DNA from: an uncultured Bacteroides sp.
GTDB taxonomy: Bacteria > Bacteroidota > Bacteroidia > Chitinophagales > Chitinophagaceae
Assembly (NCBI GenBank): GCA_902168085.1
Contig: CABHOP010000030.1
Location: 1-64,000 of the forward strand
DNA: 64,000 bases
Reading direction: 5' to 3'
The notes below the pieces were generated by a model that saw only the letters and a program-made list of their open reading frames with translations, was not told where the DNA came from and searched no databases. A program made the position numbers and the translations under genes. Positions 38,860 through 47,714 of the stretch are shown in pieces. The number at the start of each line of letters is the position of its first letter. The stretch's first letter is position 1.

Positions 38860-39360
38860 ATGTCTGTAAAAGTCCTTACACTGTTTGGTGAAGAACTGTT
38901 ACCGGAACCGGTAAAGCCACAACCCAGAAAAAGGGTTGCCAAAAAAGCTGTGGCACCTGATAAAGAAGAACCTGCTATTGAAAAGCCGGTGGCCGAAAAA
39001 AAGACAAGGGAACTGAAAAAGACCGATGCCCTGAATGGCTGGGCGGGCGACAAGCAATACTATACCATAGGCGAAGTAGCTACTTTATTCAAAGTCAATA
39101 CATCCAATATCAGGTTTTGGACGAAAGAATTTGAAATGAAGGTGCGCACCACCCGCAAGGGCGATAGGCTGTACACGCCTGAAAACGTTCGTGAGATCAA
39201 TACCATTTACCAACTGGTAAAGGAGATGGGTTTTACCATAAACGGTGCGAAGGCCAAAATGAAGAGCAGTAAGAAGGCCGCGTTCCAAACCGTAGACCTG
39301 AGGAAATCTCTATTACAACTGCGAAACAAGCTATTACAAATCAGAAACAATTTGACCTGA
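38860..39360 (+). CDS. MerR-family transcriptional regulator
   Basis: A 166-residue DNA-binding protein. Residues 1-60 are a basic, low-complexity tail (PQPRKRVAKKAV onward). The MerR helix-turn-helix follows at about 67-135: YYTIGEVATLFKVNTSNIRFWTKEF, then the wing with RLYTPENVREI. The C-terminus is a short Lys/Leu-rich dimerisation helix without cysteines, so there is no metal-binding site of the classical MerR type. MerR proteins of this pattern, with a long N-terminal tail, are common in Bacteroidota; the targets are unknown. It is followed 8 nt later by a thioredoxin-like gene, probably in the same transcript. Confidence 0.88.
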   Translation: MSVKVLTLFGEELLPEPVKPQPRKRVAKKAVAPDKEEPAIEKPVAEKKTRELKKTDALNGWAGDKQYYTIGEVATLFKVNTSNIRFWTKEFEMKVRTTRKGDRLYTPENVREINTIYQLVKEMGFTINGAKAKMKSSKKAAFQTVDLRKSLLQLRNKLLQIRNNLT

Positions 39361-39368
39361 CGTAACAA

Positions 39369-39884
39369 ATGAAATTTATCCTTTTTGCACTGATCATGAG
39401 TATAAGCATTACCAGCTACGCACAAAAAGATTTCGATATATCTACTGATACAGAAGATAACTCGACGGTGTATAAAGGCAAGATAAATTTCGGAGACCTG
39501 GAAAAAGAAACCGGTTTCGACTGGTTAGGTCATAAAGAGAACTACAAAACCGATGCTGCACAGATAAGCTACCTGCAGCAACACTTATCACAATACCACC
39601 TTATAGTTTTTATGGGCACCTGGTGCAGCGACTCAAAAAGCCTGCTGCCTAAGCTGCATGCCGTATTGACGCAGGCGAAGTACCCTGTGCAGCGGTTAAC
39701 CATGTATGCTGTAGACAGGGCTAAAACAGCAAAGAACGGGGAAGAAAAAACGTATGCTATAAAGTTTGTACCTACTATCATATTAATGAAAGACAATAAA
39801 GAAGCCGGACGTATAGTCGAATCTGTACAAACGAGTATGGAGGCTGATATGGTAGATATAATAAAAGGGGACCTGGACGACTAA
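39369..39884 (+). CDS. Exported thioredoxin-fold protein with a single active-site cysteine
   Basis: A 171-residue protein with a signal peptide ending at SYAQ (about 16-19). The thioredoxin fold is shown by VFMGTWCSDSKSLLPKL and the cis-proline loop FVPTIILM. The usual C-x-x-C is C-S-D-S, leaving only the first cysteine, so ordinary dithiol exchange is not expected; a monothiol or non-redox role is inferred. Relatives in Bacteroidota share the WCSDS sequence. It lies 8 nt after the MerR gene. Confidence 0.8.
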   Translation: MKFILFALIMSISITSYAQKDFDISTDTEDNSTVYKGKINFGDLEKETGFDWLGHKENYKTDAAQISYLQQHLSQYHLIVFMGTWCSDSKSLLPKLHAVLTQAKYPVQRLTMYAVDRAKTAKNGEEKTYAIKFVPTIILMKDNKEAGRIVESVQTSMEADMVDIIKGDLDD

Positions 39885-39910
39885 AAACTCAATCATTATT
39901 CACAAAAAAT

Positions 39911-39918
39911 TATTTTTG
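39911..39918 (+). promoter_or_regulatory. -7 promoter box TATTTTTG
   Basis: An exact match, 10 nt before the hutH ATG at 39929. Confidence 0.5.
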
Positions 39919-39928
39919 CGCCACTTTT

Positions 39929-41407
39929 ATGGAATTACCGGAGCATTTGTCGATTGATTTTTTAAGCCGCGGAGATGTAAATAACCTCATCTTTTCGGCA
40001 GAATCCTTAAAGCGCGTAGCGCGAAACAGACTCTATCTCGACCAGATACTGAAGAAGGGAGATACATACTACGGTATCAATACAGGCTTCGGGTCGTTGT
40101 GCAACGTAAGGGTAGAGCCGGAAGAATTATCCCAATTGCAGGAAAACCTTGTATGTTCCCACGCATGCGGCATGGGCGATGAAGTACCTGAAGAAATAGT
40201 GCGCCTGATGCTGCTGCTGAAGGTGCAGGGGCTGAGCAAGGGGTATAGCGGTGTGCGTCCTGCCATCGTTCAAAGACTGATAGATTATTACAACCTGCAT
40301 ATCACACCAATAGTGTATGAACAAGGCTCACTGGGCGCTTCGGGCGACCTGGCACCGCTGGCACACCTGAGCCTGCCCATATTCGGTATGGGGCAGGTGC
40401 GCTATAAAGGCGAGGTAAGGGAAACGATGGATGTGCTGAATGAACTGGGGCTGGAGCCTATGCCGCTGGCTGCAAAGGAAGGCCTGGCCTTGCTGAATGG
40501 TACACAGTTCATGAGCAGTTATGCATCATGGTCGTTGGTAGCCGCACAAAGGCTTTCTGCATGGGCCGATGTTATAGGTGCTTTGTCGGCAGATGGCTAT
40601 ATGGCTAAAGATGAACCGTTCAAACATCCTATTCACCGCATACGCCCGCACAAAGGGCAGATAGAAACAGCCAGGCGCATACTGGAACTGCTGAAGGATA
40701 GCGAGATACAGGGCATTCAGAAAGAGCAGGTGCAAGACCCATATTCTTTCCGCTGCATGCCACAGGTGCATGGCGCTACCAAAGATGTGATAGATAACGT
40801 GCGCCATGTGGTAGAAACAGAGATCAATTCCGTAACAGATAATCCCATAGTGTTTCATGATGAGGATGCCATTATGAGTGGTGGTAACTTCCATGGGCAG
40901 CCATTGGCACTAAACCTGGATTTCCTGGCCATCGCTATGTCTGAACTGGCCAATATATCTGAACGCCGCACCTACCTGCTGATAAGCGGGCAGCGCGGCT
41001 TGCCACCATTCCTGGCGCCGGATGCAGGGCTCAACAGTGGCTTTATGATAGCACAGTACACTGCAGCGGCTATTGTTAGTCAAAACAAGCAATTGTGTAC
41101 ACCGGCATCGGTAGATAGCATTGTGAGCAGTAACGGGCAGGAAGACCATGTGAGCATGGGTGCTAATGCCGCTACCAAACTGCGCCGCGTAATGCAGAAT
41201 GTACAAAGGGTTTTGGGTATAGAACTATTGACAGCAACGCAAGCAATAGACCTACGCAGGCCAAAGCAAACATCGCCTATGCTGGAAAAAGTATTTGCAG
41301 CCTTCCGTTCTGAAGTGGATATGATGCCTAAAGACAGGTTGCTGCATACCGACCTGGTGAAAGCAGAAAGGTTCCTGAACCACAGGGTAGAAGATGTAAT
41401 ACGCTAG
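39929..41407 (+). CDS. hutH: Histidine ammonia-lyase family enzyme
   Basis: A 492-residue MIO-cofactor lyase. The self-forming MIO triad is A137-S138-G139 in GSLGASGDLAPLAHL; the catalytic tyrosine loop is YYGINTGFGSL (47-57). The selectivity segment reads NLVCSHACG, the Ser-His pair of histidine ammonia-lyases, rather than the His-Leu of tyrosine lyases, so histidine to urocanate is favoured. No hutU, hutI or hutG genes are adjacent, so a role in another pathway (some Bacteroidota use such lyases to make pigment precursors) cannot be excluded. Its stop directly abuts the stop of the convergent GT2 gene. Confidence 0.9.
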   Translation: MELPEHLSIDFLSRGDVNNLIFSAESLKRVARNRLYLDQILKKGDTYYGINTGFGSLCNVRVEPEELSQLQENLVCSHACGMGDEVPEEIVRLMLLLKVQGLSKGYSGVRPAIVQRLIDYYNLHITPIVYEQGSLGASGDLAPLAHLSLPIFGMGQVRYKGEVRETMDVLNELGLEPMPLAAKEGLALLNGTQFMSSYASWSLVAAQRLSAWADVIGALSADGYMAKDEPFKHPIHRIRPHKGQIETARRILELLKDSEIQGIQKEQVQDPYSFRCMPQVHGATKDVIDNVRHVVETEINSVTDNPIVFHDEDAIMSGGNFHGQPLALNLDFLAIAMSELANISERRTYLLISGQRGLPPFLAPDAGLNSGFMIAQYTAAAIVSQNKQLCTPASVDSIVSSNGQEDHVSMGANAATKLRRVMQNVQRVLGIELLTATQAIDLRRPKQTSPMLEKVFAAFRSEVDMMPKDRLLHTDLVKAERFLNHRVEDVIR

Positions 41408-42280
41408 TTATAGCAACCTGTAATTGCGATAGCTGAAATTGAGGCCCAGCACATCTTTTGCCATGGCTTTCATTCGCTCTTTGAATGAAATGTGGTTGAA
41501 AGAAATATCATAATCAAACTTCCAATTCTTTTGCCTGATACGCTCCTGCATCACTGCAGGATGCGTGTCGGTAAAACGTGTCAGGGCATCAATGTCTTTA
41601 CTGTAATCGTATGCATCTGCCCGGGCTACATGCTTCGATACCCATTCATCATCATGCCATAGCTTGTGAAATATCTCCTGCTTGCGCTGCATAGCTTCGG
41701 GCTCCTTCACCCATCCGTAATGATATACATAAGCATCCAGTGGTTTTACGCGCAGCTTTTCATCATTGCCTTTCCTGAAGCCCTGTGCATCGCGATAGGA
41801 ATAGATGCTTTTATCATTGCGTATGATGCGTATCTCATTCGGATACCACCTGCTGGATGTGCCTGTATAATCGTAAGAGCCATAGAAATGCAGGTACTTG
41901 AATAGCAGTCCATCTACACGGTTATCATCCTTCCAGCGCAGCATACCTTCCTTTATAGCCGCATGATATTTTTCATGCACGATCTCATCGCCTTGTATGT
42001 AAAAACACCAGTCGGTATCATCATCTATCGCACGAAAGGCTTTGTTGGTTTCTTCGGCCAGTACCCGGCCACCTGTACGCAGGTTATCATCCCATTCGGT
42101 TTCTACTATACGTATCTTATCGGGGGCTATGCTACGTATCATGTCCAGCGTGCTGTCTTCTGATTTGCCCACGGCTATCACAAATGCATCGCACAGTGGC
42201 AGTATAGATAAGATAGCCTCTTTTATCGGGTAATCGTATTGTATAGCATTGCGGATGAAACTGAAACCTGTAACCTTCAT
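41408..42280 (-). CDS. GT2-like glycosyltransferase
   Basis: A 290-residue cytosolic protein with a GT-A fold. It starts MKVTGFSFIRNA, a form seen in family 2 transferases; DAFVIAVGKSEDST holds the usual nucleotide-binding aspartate, and the divergent D-x-D is IQGDEI (about 93-98) after DDDTDWCFY. The second half (YHYGWVKEPEAMQRKQ) also occurs in Bacteroidota surface-glycan transferases. Acceptor and donor are unknown. It follows the patatin gene (36-nt gap, same strand). Confidence 0.8.
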   Translation of the reverse strand: MKVTGFSFIRNAIQYDYPIKEAILSILPLCDAFVIAVGKSEDSTLDMIRSIAPDKIRIVETEWDDNLRTGGRVLAEETNKAFRAIDDDTDWCFYIQGDEIVHEKYHAAIKEGMLRWKDDNRVDGLLFKYLHFYGSYDYTGTSSRWYPNEIRIIRNDKSIYSYRDAQGFRKGNDEKLRVKPLDAYVYHYGWVKEPEAMQRKQEIFHKLWHDDEWVSKHVARADAYDYSKDIDALTRFTDTHPAVMQERIRQKNWKFDYDISFNHISFKERMKAMAKDVLGLNFSYRNYRLL

Positions 42281-42316
42281 TGTAGAGCGAATCGCATCAA
42301 AAGTAGCGATTATCAG

Positions 42317-44551
42317 CTACTCTCCGTTAATAACCCGGATAATGCTATCTGTTGCAGCTTTGTTTTGCGGATGGTTGATGGAATGTGCAAGGTCTGATTT
42401 CTCGCGCGCTGTCAGGTGGAAATTAAGGGCTGCTGTTTTTTCAGAGAACTGCGGTATGTATTGCATGTTCACTACATGCAGTTTGCCTTTAAAATTCTGC
42501 TCGGCATAGTCTTTCAGGTAGCCATGATAGTAGGATTGGAAAGATTCCCATTTGGTTTGTATCACAAACACGGGGTCTGCCATCATCTTACCCATTGTAT
42601 TCATATCCGTTGCCGGAAATATCTCGTGCTCACGTGTATCTCGTATTTGTAGCAGTATTACATCGCGCGTGTTTTGCTGCAGCCAGTCGCGCATTACACT
42701 CAGGTAGCGCACAGCTGTCTCTATGCCAAAATTATCGCGCAGCCCTGCATCCATAATATTCATTTCCGGCTTTGAAGGCAGTTTCACTACCGGCAATATG
42801 TAAGGGAATGTGGCATTCATACGCAGTGCCGTAGTAAGGCGCAGGTTATAAGGGTTCTGATTTTGAAAGAAGGCAGCAAAGTCTACCGCATCGATAGGTG
42901 TATAGCTACTATCCTGCACACCCAGTGCCGGTTGTGTTAAATAAGCCACCGGTTGGCCGGCCATCATCAGCCTTCTTCCATCATTTACAATAGTGGCATT
43001 TACTATCATCATAGGCACATCGGCACTGGCTTCGCGGCTTCGGTAATCTTCCAGCTTTTTATCCAGCATACCATTGGTATTGCTTATCAACTCCTGCTCC
43101 ATGGCATAGCCACGGTCTTTGGTATAGGAATAACCCGATACCGATATTTTATTGAAAGGCGATATGAGGTCTACACTGGCAAAGGAGTAAATAATAGCAT
43201 TCAGCAGGTCTTTGCCTATGTTATCCTGGTAGGTGGGCAGGTAAGGATTTTTGATATTGCCCTGGTTATACAGGTTGTGCAGCTCGCGCCAGTAAGCCCC
43301 CCCCAGCATGCCGCCAGATGCTCCAGTAATCAGCACCGTATTTTTAAAGAGTTTTCCGTGTGTCGCGCTGTCTATATATTGCAGCGAACGGAACCCCCAG
43401 TAGGCAGCACGAGAGCCACCACCGCTCAACGTTACAATAACCAATGGCGGTTGCTTGCCATCTTTCATGTTTTTCTGTTTCCAGGCATCCAGGCGGGCTA
43501 TCTCTTTTTGCTTGTCTTCATCATAACGCCGGCGGGTGAATATTTTAGAGAGATAATCATAGTTATAATCGGGGCGTTTATCGGCCTGCGTTTTATAGTC
43601 CATGCCATAAGCTATACTGCGGAAGTCGAATATCTTATACTTCACCAGCAGCGATAACAACAGCGTAATGCAAATCCACCCCAGCATTTCCCAACTGCGC
43701 AGGAAATATTTTACAGCGCCTACAATGCCCATGATGATGGAAAACAATATAAGGAAGCCGGAACCGGCAGGTACCCTCAAGCGTGGGTCTTCCATAAATA
43801 TGCCGGACAGTAACAAAACAAATAAAGCAAAGATGGTAGCCGTAATGGCATTGCGGTGGTGCTTGCGCAGTACGGTTTGCATCAGCCTTGGCGCATAAGG
43901 CTCCAGTTCCGAACATTTGCCGATACGCAGCCTGCCGGTAATAAAAGTTTCGGCACGTACAATGTCTATATCATAATCCAGGCTGTCATAAGGTATGATC
44001 TCGCGAATACGTGCAGGGTTGGTAATGCGCGATAGTACTACTTTCAGCAGGTCGCGGTCCACACGAAAGAAATAGGCGAATGATATAATGATGATCAGCA
44101 GGAAGCCAAGGTAAAACCCAAGCTGGAAGCGCAATACCTCGATGCCCTTTGCATATTCATTCTGCCATTGAAAGCGGATAGCTATTATAGAGTAGAAGAT
44201 GAGGAAGGCTAATGGCAGTATTGAATTATTGATGCAATACTTTATAAAGGCGTGGCGGGTAGCGCCCAGAAATGGTATGCGAGTGCTGTGAATGATGAAG
44301 GTGGTGATGTGCCATGCCATGATAAATACAGCAGTAGCACCACCCAGCAATAGCATACTGAAAAAGTTTATCTCCCCTAAATATTCAGGTGCCAGGAACA
44401 AGGATGATGCCCCGAATGCTGCCGCAAAATTTCCCGTGATGGTGGTAAACAGGATGAACCAGAATACCAATAGCAACTGGTATTTACGAAAGTGCAGCAA
44501 TAGAAGCTGCACAGGTAAAAACCTGAAAATGCTATGGATGATGGCGCGCAT
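42317..44551 (-). CDS. Membrane-anchored patatin-like phospholipase
   Basis: A 744-residue protein. The first 310 or so residues hold about seven hydrophobic helices (for example 22-50, 62-82, 108-125, 143-162 and 235-290), making it an integral inner-membrane protein. A cytoplasmic or periplasmic patatin domain follows: the oxyanion loop GGGSRAA at about 377, the nucleophile serine in GASGG (about 413), and the catalytic Asp in DAGLRDNFG (about 600). All dyad elements are intact, so lipid acyl hydrolase activity is expected. Large patatins with an N-terminal membrane domain are less usual than the soluble kind; the substrate is unknown. Confidence 0.85.
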   Translation of the reverse strand: MRAIIHSIFRFLPVQLLLLHFRKYQLLLVFWFILFTTITGNFAAAFGASSLFLAPEYLGEINFFSMLLLGGATAVFIMAWHITTFIIHSTRIPFLGATRHAFIKYCINNSILPLAFLIFYSIIAIRFQWQNEYAKGIEVLRFQLGFYLGFLLIIIISFAYFFRVDRDLLKVVLSRITNPARIREIIPYDSLDYDIDIVRAETFITGRLRIGKCSELEPYAPRLMQTVLRKHHRNAITATIFALFVLLLSGIFMEDPRLRVPAGSGFLILFSIIMGIVGAVKYFLRSWEMLGWICITLLLSLLVKYKIFDFRSIAYGMDYKTQADKRPDYNYDYLSKIFTRRRYDEDKQKEIARLDAWKQKNMKDGKQPPLVIVTLSGGGSRAAYWGFRSLQYIDSATHGKLFKNTVLITGASGGMLGGAYWRELHNLYNQGNIKNPYLPTYQDNIGKDLLNAIIYSFASVDLISPFNKISVSGYSYTKDRGYAMEQELISNTNGMLDKKLEDYRSREASADVPMMIVNATIVNDGRRLMMAGQPVAYLTQPALGVQDSSYTPIDAVDFAAFFQNQNPYNLRLTTALRMNATFPYILPVVKLPSKPEMNIMDAGLRDNFGIETAVRYLSVMRDWLQQNTRDVILLQIRDTREHEIFPATDMNTMGKMMADPVFVIQTKWESFQSYYHGYLKDYAEQNFKGKLHVVNMQYIPQFSEKTAALNFHLTAREKSDLAHSINHPQNKAATDSIIRVINGE

Positions 44552-44633
44552 GTGGCAAAAGCTGTTTCTATTTATTAAGATACAAAAACTTTCCGCCTTT
44601 GCAGTATTAATAATGTATTGTTATTGTAAAATG

Positions 44634-45692
44634 CTAAGCTGCAGTACGTTTGCTACGCAGGCCATATATATTTACTACCAGTGCCATCAACAGGAACATG
44701 GCTACCACCTGGTGTGTTTCTGCCAGCAGTTCATACGTGCCAAACTTACCCAGCACAATGCGTGGAGCGCTTACCACGGTAATGATACCCAGCAGTACCT
44801 GTGTTATCACCAGTATGAATGGCCATATGCGTGCCTTGTTCAGCAGGCTGCTAGGTTGGTTTTTGCCATGTTTGATGGCATTGCCAAACCAGAACATGAT
44901 AAGCGTGAACAACAGGTAGGCCAGTTGGCGGTGCATAAAGTGTACATTGATAGGATGGTTGATAAAGCTTTGCACCATCAGCCTGTCGGGTATCCATGCG
45001 CCATTGATGGTGGGCCATGTAGCCGCTGCCATTGCCGCTTTCAGCCCCGACATAAATGCGCCATATACCAGTTGCACACAGAGCAACACGGTTATAATGA
45101 GTGTAAAGTTTTTCAATCGTGTATTATATACAATAGCGCTTTCAGGCACCAATAACTTCAGGGCAAACCACAGTGTGTAGCATAGTAGCAGCAGCGCTGC
45201 CATAAAGTGCAGTGCCAGTTTTATATGATTTACATACAAGTCGGTATCATTCAGGCCGCTGGCTACCATTATCCAACCTATGGCACCTTGTGCAGCGCCC
45301 AGTATAAAGAGGATGACGAATGGCAGTATCATCTCTTTATCAAAATATTTTTTAGACAGGAAGTATATGAAGCCAATAGCAAACACTACACCCAGCAGCC
45401 TGGCCCACAGGCGATGGAACCATTCCCAGAAATATATGAATTGAAAATCGCTGAGCTCGAAGTGGCTGTTGACGTATTTGAATTGGGCGATGTCCTGGTA
45501 CTTATCAAATGCTGCCTGCCATTCTGCTTCGCTCAGGGGCGGGAAAGCACCCATGATAGGTTTCCATTCCGTTATAGACAGTCCCGAACCTGTAAGGCGG
45601 GTAATGCCCCCCAGCAATACCTGTATGATTATCATCGCTACACCTGCCAACAACCAATAAGCTACTGCCTTTCTTTTCTTTATATCCTGCAC
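44634..45692 (-). CDS. ctaA: Heme A synthase (COX15/CtaA family)
   Basis: An integral membrane enzyme with eight helices that converts heme O to heme A for cytochrome oxidase. Heme-ligand histidines are in EWFHRLWARLLG, HIKLALHFMAA, VHFMHRQLAY and LAETHQVVAM; the family signature GGITRLTGSGLSITEWKP is present. The open frame starts at 45740, but a -7 box at 45710-45717 lies inside it. The likely start is the GTG at 45692, giving 352 residues (VQDIKKRKAVAYWLL). The other cox genes are not in the window. Confidence 0.9.
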   Translation of the reverse strand: MQDIKKRKAVAYWLLAGVAMIIIQVLLGGITRLTGSGLSITEWKPIMGAFPPLSEAEWQAAFDKYQDIAQFKYVNSHFELSDFQFIYFWEWFHRLWARLLGVVFAIGFIYFLSKKYFDKEMILPFVILFILGAAQGAIGWIMVASGLNDTDLYVNHIKLALHFMAALLLLCYTLWFALKLLVPESAIVYNTRLKNFTLIITVLLCVQLVYGAFMSGLKAAMAAATWPTINGAWIPDRLMVQSFINHPINVHFMHRQLAYLLFTLIMFWFGNAIKHGKNQPSSLLNKARIWPFILVITQVLLGIITVVSAPRIVLGKFGTYELLAETHQVVAMFLLMALVVNIYGLRSKRTAA

Positions 45693-45709
45693 GGCTATGG
45701 AAATTTGTG

Positions 45710-45717
45710 CAAAAGTA
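45710..45717 (-). promoter_or_regulatory. -7 promoter box TACTTTTG
   Basis: An exact match on the minus strand, 17 nt before the proposed GTG start of ctaA; it excludes the 45740 start if used. Confidence 0.5.
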
Positions 45718-45740
45718 CTGCACCTGCGCTTATCGGGCAT

Positions 45741-46153
45741 GGATTTCTATATGCGTGCGGGTAGCATCGGGGCCAGGCATTATGCATATAATATTCTACA
45801 AAAGTGTACCATATTGTGGCACAATTTGGGTAAATATCACCCCAATAAACCGAATAATACAAGATGTGTATAAGTAATGGTAGTTCAATGCATTATTGAA
45901 AAACCTGCTTAAACTCAATGTATTTGATATGATATTTTATATTGTATGAGGCTTGGGGTGCGGTTTTCAGAATATTATCCCGCTATCGGATTGATTTTTA
46001 ATATATTATTAAAGTAAATTATTTCGGTTTATGCAGAATATGGCGTAAAAATTGCCCTAATTTTGCATTAAACACATTTGTTTGATTAAAACCCTGTTAT
46101 ATAGGAGGATTTAGTTACATTTTTATTCTTTTAATTTCTAAAATGTATAAGTT
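45741..46153. other. 413-bp AT-rich intergenic region before the HU gene
   Basis: No coding frame or RNA gene was recognised. The right part holds a -7 box TAATTTTG (46058-46065), 88 nt before the HU start, giving a long leader that includes GGAGGA at 46104-46109, too far upstream to be a normal ribosome site. The left part is very AT-rich. Confidence 0.5.
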
Positions 46154-46486
46154 ATGAGAAAAGCCGATGTTGTAACCAGCATTGCTGAAAAAACCGGTAT
46201 TCCCAAAGTTGACATCCTCGTTGCCTTGGAAGCGTTTTTCAAAGAAGTGAAATCTTCGCTGGTAGAAGGTGAACCTGTATATGTTCGTGGCTTTGGTAGT
46301 TTTATTCTGAAAAAACGTGCAGCGAAGATTGGACGTAATATCAAGAAGAATGTAGCTGTAGAGATACCCGAACATTTCATACCTGCTTTCAAACCTGCAA
46401 AAGAGTTTGTGCAAGCGGTAAAAGAATCAAAGCACGAGCTGAAAGAGCATCATGAACAGGATGCTGAAATGGTAGAAAAGGAATAA
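46154..46486 (+). CDS. HU/IHF-family DNA-binding protein
   Basis: A 110-residue histone-like protein that bends DNA. MRKADVVTSIAEKTGIPK opens the helical dimer core; the beta-arm region is VRGFGSFILKKRAAKIGRN, where the common KxRxGRNP arm has the sequence KIGRNIKK instead. After residue 85 or so it carries a charged tail (HELKEHHEQDAEMVEKE) not present in plain HU. It starts a rightward series HU-TPR-ribosomal peptide-RNase E/G. Confidence 0.92.
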   Translation: MRKADVVTSIAEKTGIPKVDILVALEAFFKEVKSSLVEGEPVYVRGFGSFILKKRAAKIGRNIKKNVAVEIPEHFIPAFKPAKEFVQAVKESKHELKEHHEQDAEMVEKE

Positions 46487-46521
46487 TGATGGCAACTGCG
46501 TCTGGTACGGATGCGATTCGC

Positions 46522-46529
46522 TAACTTTG
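46522..46529 (+). promoter_or_regulatory. -7 promoter box TAACTTTG
   Basis: An exact match, 18 nt before the TTG start of the TPR gene. Confidence 0.45.
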
Positions 46530-46547
46530 CGCAGAAATTTTTAGTTT

Positions 46548-47402
46548 TTGCGACCAATACATTATATCTCGCTTGCAGCGGCCATAGGCCTTATAGCAAT
46601 ATTATACTGGGGAGGCAATACAGTGCCGCCTGCATCGAAGGATAAGGCAGCCGTGCCTGCAGCTACCGGTGATATGCATCAGGGTGGCAATATGCAGCCT
46701 GCCTCTGCCGATTCGATACTTGCTGCAGCACGCAGGCAATTGCCTGAGCATGCAGCTGCAGAAATTGCAACTATAGAAAAACAACTGGTAGCCATAACCG
46801 ATTCGTCGGCTATGGCTCCTGTATTTTGGGATATGGCCAAGCACTGGCAGGAGCATAAACAGTTTCCGGCAGCGGCTTATTATTACGCAAAATCAGCGAA
46901 GTTGGAGAATTCAGAAAAAAACCTCAACTTTGCAGGCCAAATATTTTTGGACTTGTTGCAGAGGGGAGGGTCACCTGCCATGCAGGCTTGGGAAGCGCAA
47001 GAAGCTATTGATTGTTTCAACCGTTCCCTGCAGATCAACCCCAACAACGATACTGTGAAGATGGCGCTGGCGGCAGCGTATGTAGAAGGTACCGCACAAC
47101 CAATGCAAGGCATACAATTGCTGCTAGGCATTGCCAGTGAAAAGCCCGATCATATACCGGCCAACCTGATGTTAGGGCGCTTTGCACTACAATCGGGACA
47201 AAACGACAAAGCAATACAGCGCTTTGAAACAGTACTGAAACAGGAACCTGAAAATACGGAAGCACTCTACTTCTTGGCAGAGGCATATAAAAGCAACGGG
47301 AATAAGGCAAAAGCTATCGAGCTACTTGAAAAATGTAAGAAGATAGTGAACAAGCCTGAGTTCAGCCAGGAAATAGATGCGTATATAAAATCTTTTAAGT
47401 AA
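46548..47402 (+). CDS. Membrane-anchored TPR-repeat protein
   Basis: A 284-residue protein with a TTG start (46548), accepted because the frame begins directly with an N-terminal anchor (IHYISLAAAIGLIAILYWGG, residues 4-23) and because a promoter box lies 18 nt upstream. A disordered stretch follows, then a helical part with at least three tetratricopeptide repeats (about 98-130, 150-185 and 200-265; for example AIQRFETVLKQEPENTEALYFLAEAY). It should face the periplasm and bind partner proteins. It is widely found near the HU and RNase G genes in Bacteroidota; role unknown. Confidence 0.82.
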   Translation: MRPIHYISLAAAIGLIAILYWGGNTVPPASKDKAAVPAATGDMHQGGNMQPASADSILAAARRQLPEHAAAEIATIEKQLVAITDSSAMAPVFWDMAKHWQEHKQFPAAAYYYAKSAKLENSEKNLNFAGQIFLDLLQRGGSPAMQAWEAQEAIDCFNRSLQINPNNDTVKMALAAAYVEGTAQPMQGIQLLLGIASEKPDHIPANLMLGRFALQSGQNDKAIQRFETVLKQEPENTEALYFLAEAYKSNGNKAKAIELLEKCKKIVNKPEFSQEIDAYIKSFK

Positions 47403-47419
47403 CTAAAAATTATTAGTGT

Positions 47420-47512
47420 ATGCCTTGTGGTAAGAAAAGAAAAAGACATAAGATTGCTACTCACAAACGTAAAAAACGTCTGAGAAAGAACCGTCATAAG
47501 AAGAAGAAATAA
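47420..47512 (+). CDS. AURKAIP1/COX24-domain small ribosomal protein (bS22/mS38-like)
   Basis: A 30-residue, extremely basic peptide, beginning MPCGKKRKRHKIATHKRKK and ending in four lysines. The H-K-I-x-T-H-K-R-K-K-R-L-R-K-N-R-x-K-K pattern is that of the AURKAIP1/COX24 domain: mitochondrial mS38 and the small bacterial protein bS22 that sits in the small subunit. The start ATG 47420 is 17 nt after the TPR stop. Genes of this size are easily missed. Confidence 0.85.
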   Translation: MPCGKKRKRHKIATHKRKKRLRKNRHKKKK

Positions 47513-47714
47513 TTTGAGGTTTTAAAAAGCCGGTCTTTCCTGCTTTCTTTTCCTTCACACTTCTTGCAAATAGATTCCTTACATTTTTTGCTTGCTTTGA
47601 TGTTTATTAAAGCTATCAAAAGATGTAAGGCTTTCTGCTATTAATGTGTTTTTTTAGATTTTCTAATTCAGGAATGCGCACCGGCCAAGTGTATGCTTTG
47701 GAAAAACGACGGTG

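Noticed and set aside
46104-46109. GGAGGA as a Shine-Dalgarno site for HU
   Set aside because: It is about 45 nt before the start codon and Bacteroidota rarely use such sites.
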